Source: Thermohalobaculum sp035512995 (GTDB lineage Bacteria > Pseudomonadota > Alphaproteobacteria > Rhodobacterales > Rhodobacteraceae). Taken from it: a stretch of 9,736 nucleotides of DNA. This document shows positions 1 to 5,231 of the stretch, piece by piece. Below the pieces are notes generated by a model. The model was given only the letters and a program-made list of their open reading frames with translations, did not search any database and was not told where the DNA came from. The translations under genes and the position numbers were made by a program. The stretch is from positions 1-9,736 of the forward strand of contig DATKCY010000314.1 in the NCBI GenBank assembly GCA_035512995.1, read 5' to 3'. Positions within the stretch are counted from its first letter, which is position 1; the number at the start of each line of letters is the position of its first letter.

Positions 1-603
1 CGCGCGAACAGCCGCCCGCCCGCAGCCAGCGCCCGGTCGTGCGTCGCCCGCACCAGAAGCTCGACCCCAGCCGGCCGGCGCGCGAACGCCTCGTAGAGGT
101 CGCCCTCCCGGTCGGCCACAACCGTCACCCGAAGCGTGCCGCCCGCAAGCGCGTCCGCCGCCTCGGCGCCGCGCAGCCAGCGCGCGCTCTCCTTGTCGGC
201 GAGCGGCCGGGCGCCGCGCGAGCGCTTGCGCCCGCCCTCGCGGCGCAAGAGCTCGGCGCCGAGCACGCCGAGCACCGCGCCGCCCTCCGCCTCCACCGCC
301 AGCGTCGCGTGCAGCGCCAGCGAGCGCCGGCGGCCGTCGTCGCGCAGAGTCGTCGTGTCCTGCACCGCCAGCACGTGCAGCCCCCGGCACCGCTCGGCCG
401 TCGCCGCGGCGGCGTGCGCCACCATCTCGCCCGTGCTCACCCGCGCGTTGCGCAGGAAGCGGGTGATGCGCATCTCGCCCGCCCGGTCGCCGCCGAGCGC
501 CCGCACCGCAACCCCCCGCGCCCCGACCTCGACCAGCCGCCGGTGCAGGAAGGCCCCCCTTTTGCAGCCGCTCGTCCCCGAACCGCCCCAGCCCGTACTC
601 CAT
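1..603 (-). pseudogene. IS4-family transposase, N-terminal part, frameshifted and cut by the window edge
   Basis: DDE transposase of the IS4 family (the Tn5/IS4-like fold), which cuts and joins the ends of its own insertion sequence. Reading begins at ATG 603-601 behind a good ribosome binding site (GGAGGG, 613-608) and gives MEYGLGRFGDERLQKGG. The frame then breaks in the run A4G6 (563-554 on this strand). From 554 down to the window edge another frame is open for 184 codons without a stop. It carries RALGGDRAGEMRITRFLRN, then VLAVQDTTTL with the first catalytic Asp (codon 359-357), then VVADREGDLYEAF with the second Asp (codon 113-111). The last catalytic Glu would lie outside the window. 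The two frames differ by +1 (or -2), so the gene is either broken or needs slippage at the homopolymer. Family assignment is strong from the QDTTTL and DREGD motifs. Whether it is active cannot be told. Confidence 0.85.
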
Positions 604-722
604 GCATCCCTCCAATCGAAACCCGACCAAAGGGAATCACCACGCCAGAGTCCCCGCACGATGTGTGAATGCCGTAGGGCCTGACCCGGATCACCTCCGA
701 GCGGGTGCGACGGCGCGATGGG
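604..722. other. Probable terminal region of the IS and junction with the tyrS flank
   Basis: These bases lie upstream of the transposase start and must contain the IS end nearest tyrS. On the minus strand the stretch around 685-650 reads GGCATTCACACATCGTGCGG. This is less GC-rich than its surroundings and could belong to a terminal repeat. The other end of the element is outside the window, so neither the inverted repeat nor a target-site duplication can be defined. I see no gene here. Confidence 0.35.
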
Positions 723-745
723 GCCCCGGCGCGGGGGGCCGGGGC
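723..745 (-). terminator. GC-rich hairpin behind tyrS, likely terminator
   Basis: Perfect 8-bp stem, GCCCCGGC (723-730) with GCCGGGGC (738-745), around a 7-base loop. It starts about 50 bases past the tyrS stop on the minus strand. No U-run follows, which is common in very GC-rich genomes. It lies between tyrS and the IS, so it could also shield tyrS from IS transcription or the reverse. Confidence 0.5.
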
Positions 746-797
746 AGCGCCAGATCATCCGGCTTCGCCGTCCAGACGCCGCCGACCGGAGCCGTCG

Positions 798-2126
798 TTA
801 CTCCGCGAGGCGCGCGAGGGCGTGGCGCTTCTTGCCGGCGGAGAGCTTGACCGGCCGCTCGAAGCGCTCCGGCCCCAGCATCTCGCCCGGCGACGCGACC
901 GGGGCGTCGTCGATGCGCGCGCCGCCCTCGGCGATCAGGCGCTTGGCCTCCTTGCCGGAGCCCGCGAGGCCGGCCCGCACGAAGAGCTGGGCGGCCGAGA
1001 TGCCGTTCTCGCCGAGGTCGGCCGGCGTCAGCGTGAGCGTCGGCAAGTTTCCGCGCTCGGCGAACGGCGAAAAGTTCTGAGCGCCGCCGGGCGGAACCTC
1101 GGAATCGCCACGTTGAGTGGGTGCCGCAATGCGCGAACCGCCGAACAGCTCGCGCGCCGTCGCCTCGGCCGCCTCGGCCGCCTCGCGCCCGTGCGCCATC
1201 GCGGTCGCCTCGTTCGCCAGCACCTTCTTCGCCTCGTTGAGCTCGGCGCCCTCGAGCGCCTCGAGTCGCGCGATCTCGTCGAGCGGCAGGCGGGTGAAGC
1301 GGCGGAGCAGAGTGCCGACCATCGCGTCATCGGCGTTCCGCCAGTACTGCGAGAACTCGTAGGGGCTCAGCATGTCGGCGTTGAGCCAGACCGCTCCGCC
1401 GGCGGTCTTGCCCATCTTGCGCCCGTCGGGGGTCGTCAGGAGCGGCGCGGTCAGGCCGAACGCCTCGCGCCCGTCGACCCGGCGGATCAGGTCGGTGCCG
1501 TTGACGATGTTGCCCCACTGGTCCGAGCCGCCCATCTGCAGCAGGCAGCCGTGCCGGCGCTCGAGCTCGAGGAAGTCGTAGGCCTGCAAGAGCATGTAGT
1601 TGAACTCGAGGAAGGTCAGCGGCTGCTCGCGGTCGAGGCGCGTCCTGACCGAGTCGAAGCTCAGCATCCGGTTGACCGTGAAGTGCCGGCCGAAGTCGCG
1701 CAGGAACGGGATGTAGCGCAGCCCCGACAGCCACGCGGCGTTGTCGAGCATGAGCGCGCTGCCGCCGGCATCCTCGAAGCTCAGGTAGTTCGCGAAGACT
1801 CCGCGGATCGCTGCCATGTTCGACGCGATCTGCTCGTCCGAGAGCAGCTGGCGCGCCTCGTCCTTGCCCGATGGGTCGCCGATGCGCGTGGTCCCACCGC
1901 CCATCAGCACGATCGGCCGGTGGCCCGTCGCCTCGAGCCAGTGGAGCATCATGATGCCGGTCAGGTGCCCGACATGGAGCGAGGGTGCCGTGCAGTCGAA
2001 GCCGATATAGCCCGGCACCGCACCCGCCATCAGGGTCTTGTCGAGACCCTCGAGGTCGGTGCAATCCTGCAGGAAGCCGCGCGCGGTCATCACAGCCAGG
2101 AAGTCGGAGCGTGGGATGTAGGTCAT
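798..2126 (-). CDS. tyrS: Tyrosyl-tRNA synthetase (TyrRS)
   Basis: Cytoplasmic class I aminoacyl-tRNA synthetase that activates tyrosine with ATP and charges tRNA-Tyr. The product is 442 residues. HVGH (51-54) is the HIGH signature. QMGGSDQWGNI (197-207) is the tyrosine-binding block typical of TyrRS. KMGKT (237-241) is the KMSKS loop. A C-terminal S4-type RNA-binding domain runs from about 376 to the end (QLFVRAGLAGSGKEAKRLI and following). Between the anticodon-binding helical part and the S4 domain, residues 331-359 form an extra stretch rich in A/T-ending codons, unlike the rest of the gene. Without it the protein would be about 413 residues, close to the length I expect for alphaproteobacterial relatives. 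The gene is divergent from anmK across a short gap, an arrangement I recall from other Rhodobacterales. No strong ribosome binding site is seen before the ATG, but the N-terminus fits the family. Confidence 0.97.
   Translation of the reverse strand: MTYIPRSDFLAVMTARGFLQDCTDLEGLDKTLMAGAVPGYIGFDCTAPSLHVGHLTGIMMLHWLEATGHRPIVLMGGGTTRIGDPSGKDEARQLLSDEQIASNMAAIRGVFANYLSFEDAGGSALMLDNAAWLSGLRYIPFLRDFGRHFTVNRMLSFDSVRTRLDREQPLTFLEFNYMLLQAYDFLELERRHGCLLQMGGSDQWGNIVNGTDLIRRVDGREAFGLTAPLLTTPDGRKMGKTAGGAVWLNADMLSPYEFSQYWRNADDAMVGTLLRRFTRLPLDEIARLEALEGAELNEAKKVLANEATAMAHGREAAEAAEATARELFGGSRIAAPTQRGDSEVPPGGAQNFSPFAERGNLPTLTLTPADLGENGISAAQLFVRAGLAGSGKEAKRLIAEGGARIDDAPVASPGEMLGPERFERPVKLSAGKKRHALARLAE
1050..1136 (-). 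repeat. In-frame 87-base insert in tyrS, possible palindromic protein-inserted repeat element
   Basis: Encodes TyrRS residues 331-359, including PTQRGDSEVPPGGAQNF. About ten of its 29 codons end in A or T (ATT, GCA, ACT, CAA, CGT, GAT, GTT, GCT, TTT, GGA), whereas the flanking coding sequence almost always ends in G or C. The DNA can fold on itself: GGCGA near one side with TCGCC near the other, GGTTC with GAAC nearer the middle, and CCGCC with GGCGG at the centre. Inserts like this that keep the frame are known elsewhere as palindromic elements, for example the Rickettsia palindromic elements. Calling this one such an element is inference; no second copy is present in the window. Confidence 0.45.
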
Positions 2127-2158
2127 GGCGGCCTCGGCGCGCGGGATCGGGCGCGCCG

Positions 2159-2164
2159 TCTATA
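2159..2164 (-). promoter_or_regulatory. Possible -10 box of the tyrS promoter
   Basis: The minus strand reads TATAGA 33 bases before the tyrS ATG, one of few AT-rich hexamers in the gap. The matching -35 region is poor (TTCCCT at about 16 bases), so the call is weak. The core CTATAG is itself palindromic, and the plus strand could use it for anmK. Confidence 0.3.
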
Positions 2165-2189
2165 GCGGATGCACCGGGAAAGGGAAGCG

Positions 2190-3329
2190 ATGGAGGCGGG
2201 AGGGCCGGTCTGGGCGCTCGGGCTGATGAGCGGCACCTCGCTCGACGGGGTCGACGCGGCGCTGGTGCGGACCGACGGCGAGCGGGTGGTCGAGATCGGG
2301 CCGGGCCGGGAGCTGCCCTACGCGCCCGGCGCCCCGGCCTTCGTGGCCGAGGTCTGGCGCGACTGGGGCGCCTTCCGTCCGCCGGCGAGCGAGCGGCATG
2401 GCGCGACGCTGGCCGAGGCGGGCGCCGAGGTCGACGTCCAGCACGCGCAGGCCGCCGCCGGGCTGATCGCGCGCACCGGCGTCGCGCCCGTGGTCGTCGG
2501 CTATCACGGCCAGACCGTCGCGCACGCGCCCGAGCAGGGCTGGACCTGGCAGCTCGGCTGTGGCGGGCGGCTGGCGCGGGCGCTGAACCGGACCGTCGTC
2601 TGGGATTTCCGCACTGCCGACATGGCCGCGGGCGGGCAGGGGGCGCCGCTGGCGCCGTTCTACCACTTCGCCCTCGCCCGCCTGCTCGGGGCGGAGGAGC
2701 CGGTGGCCTTCGTCAACATCGGCGGCGTCGCCAACGTCACCTGGGTCGATCCCCGGAAGCCGGCGCCGGAGGCCGACGGCGCGTTGATCGCGTTCGACAC
2801 CGGGCCGGGCAACGCGCTCGTCGACGACTGGATGCAGCGGCGGACGGGGGAGGCGCTCGACCGCGACGGGGCGACCGCGGCCAGGGGCGAGGTCGACTGG
2901 ACGACCGTGCGCTCGAACGCGGCCGGCGCCTTCATCGAGCGGGCGCCGCCGAAATCGCTCGACCGGAACGAGTTCGCGCTGGCGCTCGACCGCGTGCAGA
3001 ATCTTTCCACCGAGGACGGCGCCGCGACGCTGACGGCGCTGACGGTCGAGACGATCGCCGAGAGCCTGCGCCACATGCCGGTGGCCCCCGCGCGCTGGCT
3101 GATCTGCGGCGGCGGGCGGCGGAACCGCTTCCTGATGGCGCGCCTGGCCGGGCGGCTGGACCAGCCGGTGGTCGATGTCGACGAGGTCGGCCTCGACGGC
3201 GACATGCTCGAGGCGCAGGCGTTCGCGCATCTGGCGGTGCGCGTGCTGCGCGGGCTGCCGACCTCGGCGCCGGGCACGACGGGCTGCGCGGAGCCGGTCT
3301 CGGGCGGGCGGATCAGCCGGCCGGAGTGA
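2190..3329 (+). CDS. anmK: Anhydro-N-acetylmuramic acid kinase
   Basis: Phosphorylates and opens 1,6-anhydro-N-acetylmuramic acid, released by lytic transglycosylases, to give MurNAc-6-phosphate for peptidoglycan recycling in the cytoplasm. From the chosen start the protein has 379 residues (the E. coli enzyme is slightly shorter). MSGTSLDGVDAAL (13-25) is the ATP-binding signature of the family. GYHGQTVAH (104-112), DFRTAD with GGQGAPL (139-154), NIGGVANVTW (176-185) and FDTGPGNALVDDW (202-214) are conserved blocks. ICGGGRRNRFL (305-315) and PTSAPGTTG (357-365) complete the fold. An in-frame ATG at 2169 would add seven residues but has no ribosome binding site. The ATG at 2190 follows AAAGGGAAG and places the MSGTS block as in relatives. 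The gene is divergent from tyrS and separated from the rplU operon by its own 205-base gap. Confidence 0.96.
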   Translation: MEAGGPVWALGLMSGTSLDGVDAALVRTDGERVVEIGPGRELPYAPGAPAFVAEVWRDWGAFRPPASERHGATLAEAGAEVDVQHAQAAAGLIARTGVAPVVVGYHGQTVAHAPEQGWTWQLGCGGRLARALNRTVVWDFRTADMAAGGQGAPLAPFYHFALARLLGAEEPVAFVNIGGVANVTWVDPRKPAPEADGALIAFDTGPGNALVDDWMQRRTGEALDRDGATAARGEVDWTTVRSNAAGAFIERAPPKSLDRNEFALALDRVQNLSTEDGAATLTALTVETIAESLRHMPVAPARWLICGGGRRNRFLMARLAGRLDQPVVDVDEVGLDGDMLEAQAFAHLAVRVLRGLPTSAPGTTGCAEPVSGGRISRPE

Positions 3330-3353
3330 GGGCGCCATCGCTCCGCCGGGCGC

Positions 3354-3382
3354 TTGACAGAGGATGCCCGAGCGACCATAAC
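3354..3382 (+). promoter_or_regulatory. Sigma70-type promoter for the rplU operon
   Basis: A perfect -35 hexamer TTGACA (3354-3359) is followed after 17 bases by CATAAC (3377-3382), matching TATAAT in four positions. It lies 25 bases after the anmK stop. Transcription would start near 3389, giving a leader of about 145 bases before rplU. This is the clearest promoter in the window and fits a highly expressed ribosomal protein operon. Confidence 0.7.
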
Positions 3383-3431
3383 CCCGGCTCCGCCGCGCGT
3401 GGGTCACTTCGTGCGGCTCTGAAGACGTTTT

Positions 3432-3499
3432 CGCTCCGGACCGGAGCGCGCTGTCCGATGGCGGTCCCGACGGGACCCGAAGCCCGGCGAAGAGGCCGG
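3432..3499 (+). promoter_or_regulatory. Structured 5' leader of rplU with three successive hairpins
   Basis: Three inverted repeats lie between the promoter and rplU. CGCTCCGG/CCGGAGCG (3432-3439 with 3441-3448) is perfect with a one-base centre. GGTCCCG/CGGGACC (3463-3469 with 3471-3477) is also perfect. CCGGC/GCCGG (3484-3488 with 3495-3499) has a six-base GAAGAG loop. Ribosomal protein leaders, including L21 leaders in other bacteria, are often bound by their own product. That this one is regulatory is inference; in such GC-rich DNA some hairpins arise by chance. Confidence 0.4.
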
Positions 3500-3534
3500 C
3501 GCCGCAGGACGCGGGGCACACGAGGACGAGAGAG

Positions 3535-4311
3535 ATGTTCGCAGTCATCAAGACGGGCGGCAAGCAGTACCGGGTCGTCCCCGGCGACCGCTTCACCGTC
3601 GAGCGCCTGGCGGCCGAGCCCGGCGACACCATCCGCTTCGACGAGGTGCTGATGCTGGGGGGTGACGAGGTCACCGTCGGCACGCCGACCGTCGAGGGCG
3701 CGGCGGTCGCGGCCGAGGTGGTCGAGCAGACCCGCGGCCCGAAGCTCCTGAACTTCAAGCGCCGCCGCCGGAAGGCGAGCTCGAAGCGCCTCAAGGGCCA
3801 CCGGCAGGACCTGACGCTGGTCGAGATCACCGAGATCCTGGCCAAGGGCGGGGCGAAGGACGCGAAGGCGGCGATCGGCGTGGGCGCCGCGCGGCGCGCG
3901 GGCCTGAGCGTGGCCGTGCATCCGGCGAAGGCCGAGAGCAAGACGGCGAAGGCCGAGACGAAGGCGGCGAAGGCCGAGAGCGAGCCGGCGGCCGAGGCCG
4001 AGGCGAAGCCGAAGAAGGGCGCTGCCAAGGCGGCGAAGGCCGAGGCGCCGGCCGACGCGCCGAAGGCGGCCAGGCCCGGCAACCTGCTCGAGGCCGCGAA
4101 GGGCGATGCCGACGACCTGACGAAGCTGTCGGGCGTCGGGCCGAAGCTCGCCGAGAAGCTGAACGCCAGCGGCGTCTTCCACTTCTGGCAGATCGCCGAG
4201 TGGACCGACGAGGAGGTCGCCCACATGGACGAGCAGCTGAGCTTCAAGGGCCGCATCACCCGCGACGACTGGATCGGCCAGGCGAAGACGCTCGCCGCCG
4301 ACAAGAACTGA
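3535..4311 (+). CDS. rplU: 50S ribosomal protein L21 with long C-terminal extension and helix-hairpin-helix domain
   Basis: Protein of the large ribosomal subunit that binds 23S rRNA. The first ~105 residues are a normal L21: MFAVIKTGGKQYRVVPGDRF at the start, a basic KLLNFKRRRRKASSKRLKGHRQ segment (70-91) and a VEITEI end (96-101). Where ordinary L21 stops, this protein continues to 258 residues. Residues 105-182 are low-complexity, Ala/Lys/Glu-rich and probably disordered, with three 7-residue repeats (131-151). Residues 190-258 form a compact domain starting DADDLTKLSGVGPKLAEKLN, a helix-hairpin-helix type, and ending FKGRITRDDWIGQAKTLA. I recall a similar tail on L21 and on NuoE of Rhodobacterales. 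It is first in the operon, with rpmA 12 bases downstream. Its GAGGAG at the stop codon is the ribosome binding site of rpmA. Confidence 0.96.
   Translation: MFAVIKTGGKQYRVVPGDRFTVERLAAEPGDTIRFDEVLMLGGDEVTVGTPTVEGAAVAAEVVEQTRGPKLLNFKRRRRKASSKRLKGHRQDLTLVEITEILAKGGAKDAKAAIGVGAARRAGLSVAVHPAKAESKTAKAETKAAKAESEPAAEAEAKPKKGAAKAAKAEAPADAPKAARPGNLLEAAKGDADDLTKLSGVGPKLAEKLNASGVFHFWQIAEWTDEEVAHMDEQLSFKGRITRDDWIGQAKTLAADKN
3925..3987 (+). repeat. Three tandem 21-base repeats inside rplU
   Basis: Each unit encodes seven residues: AKAESKT, AKAETKA, AKAESEP. The core GCGAAGGCCGAG is identical in the three units, and further looser copies follow to about 4045. The number of units is likely to vary between strains, since the encoded part is a flexible linker between the L21 body and the C-terminal domain. 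Confidence 0.75.
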
Positions 4312-4323
4312 GGAGCGCGCGAG

Positions 4324-4593
4324 ATGGCACACAAGAAGGCAGGCGGGTCGTCGCGCAACGGGCGCGACAGCGCCGGGCGGCGCCTCGGCGTCAAGAAGTA
4401 CGGCGGCGAGGCCGTCATCCCGGGCAACATCCTGATCCGGCAGCGCGGCACGCGCTGGTGGCCGGGCCGGAACGTCGGCCTCGGCAAGGACCACACGCTG
4501 TTCGCGCTGGTCGAGGGCAAGGTCTCGTTCAACAAGGGCCGCGCCGGGCGCACCTTCGTGTCCGTGCTGCCGCCGGCGGACGCGGCCGAGTAA
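4324..4593 (+). CDS. rpmA: 50S ribosomal protein L27
   Basis: Small basic protein of the large subunit whose N-terminus reaches the peptidyl transferase centre. The 89-residue product has the complete family pattern: MAHKKAGGSSRNGRDS at the start, GRRLGVKKYGGE (18-29), GNILIRQRGTRWWPGRNVGLGKDHTLFAL (34-62) and GRTFVSVLP near the end. There is no cleavable N-terminal extension of the Firmicutes kind. It is translated from a GAGGAG site that overlaps the rplU stop codon, so the two proteins are made from one message. Length and sequence are ordinary. Confidence 0.98.
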   Translation: MAHKKAGGSSRNGRDSAGRRLGVKKYGGEAVIPGNILIRQRGTRWWPGRNVGLGKDHTLFALVEGKVSFNKGRAGRTFVSVLPPADAAE

Positions 4594-4599
4594 CCCTCC

Positions 4600-4614
4600 C
4601 CGTCGTCGCGACGG
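4600..4614 (+). terminator. Small hairpin between rpmA and the acetyltransferase gene, possible attenuator
   Basis: CCGTCG (4600-4605) pairs with CGACGG (4609-4614) around a three-base loop, seven bases after the rpmA stop. No U-run follows. It could lower read-through from the two ribosomal protein genes into the downstream genes or protect the 3' end of their message. The six-pair stem makes this tentative. Confidence 0.3.
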
Positions 4615-4666
4615 CCGGACGATCGGCGGCGGCGCCGGTCCTCCCCTTCGTTCTGCGAGACGCGCG

Positions 4667-5209
4667 ATGGCCGAGACCCCGACGATCGAGACGATCCGCA
4701 CCGAGCGGCTGCTGCTGCGCCCGCCGCGGCCGTCGGACGCGGGCGCGCTCGGCCATTACAGCAACGACCCGCGGCTCGCGCGGATGACCTCGACGATCCC
4801 GCACCCCTATCCCCCCGGCGCGGCCGACGCCTTCGTCGAGCGCGCCGCCGCGGGGCGCCTGGACGAGGAGGTGTGGGTGATGGACGCGAGCCCGGTCGAG
4901 TGGTCCGAGGTCGTGGGCGTCATCACCTTCCGCCCGAAGGCGGCCGAGATCGGCTACTGGGTCGGCGTGCCCTTCTGGGGCACGGGCTTTGCCAGCGAGG
5001 CGGTCGGGGGGGTGGTCGACCACCTGTTCCGGACCCGCGGGATCGACCGGATCACGGCAGAGGTGCAGGCGGAGAACGAAGCCTCGCTGCGCGTGCTCGG
5101 CAAGGTGGGCTTCCGGCGGACGGGCGAGAAGCCGCTCTTCTCGGTCGCGCGCGGGGAAGTGGTGCCGGGACTGACGCTGGCGCTCGACCGCGCAGACCGC
5201 GGCCTCTGA
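4667..5209 (+). CDS. GNAT-family N-acetyltransferase, RimJ/RimL-like
   Basis: Cytoplasmic acetyltransferase that uses acetyl-CoA. It has 180 residues, usual for the RimJ/RimL branch. The start ETIRTERLLLRPPRPSDAGAL is typical of that branch. VVGVITFRP (82-90) with EIGYWVGVPFWGTGFASEAV (94-113) forms the central strands and the acetyl-CoA pyrophosphate loop. NEASLRVLGKVGFRRTGE (137-154) is the last conserved helix-strand. Relatives acetylate protein N-termini (L12, S5) or small molecules; the substrate here is unknown. Its place between rpmA and obgE, a position I recall as conserved in Rhodobacterales, suggests but does not prove a link to ribosomes. It starts 73 bases after rpmA and ends 22 bases before obgE. 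No clear ribosome binding site precedes the ATG. Confidence 0.88.
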   Translation: MAETPTIETIRTERLLLRPPRPSDAGALGHYSNDPRLARMTSTIPHPYPPGAADAFVERAAAGRLDEEVWVMDASPVEWSEVVGVITFRPKAAEIGYWVGVPFWGTGFASEAVGGVVDHLFRTRGIDRITAEVQAENEASLRVLGKVGFRRTGEKPLFSVARGEVVPGLTLALDRADRGL

Positions 5210-5231
5210 GCGTGGCCGCGAGGGACAGGCC

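Noticed and set aside
39..668. A 209-codon open frame on the plus strand opposite the transposase
   Set aside because: The opposite strand carries the QDTTTL and DREGD transposase motifs; this frame has Arg/Pro/Ala-rich low-complexity content and no recognisable domain.
437..694. An 85-codon minus-strand open frame starting upstream of the transposase ATG
   Set aside because: It is out of frame with both parts of the transposase and has no family similarity. It is open only because of base composition.
705..2165. A 486-codon open frame on the plus strand opposite tyrS
   Set aside because: It is fully antisense to an intact tyrS with all catalytic motifs. Its sequence (long Arg/Ala/Val/Glu runs) is that of a codon-complement frame in GC-rich DNA.
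3925..4045. Repeated GCGAAGGCCGAG units considered as a CRISPR-like or regulatory repeat
   Set aside because: The units are directly tandem with no unique spacers, lie in frame inside rplU and encode an Ala/Lys/Glu linker.
2160..4553. A 797-codon open frame on the minus strand across anmK, rplU and rpmA
   Set aside because: It is antisense to three well-recognised genes, crosses two gene boundaries and the rplU promoter, and has a biased composition (Arg/Ala/Ser/Pro) expected from the complement of GC-rich codons. No domain is recognisable.
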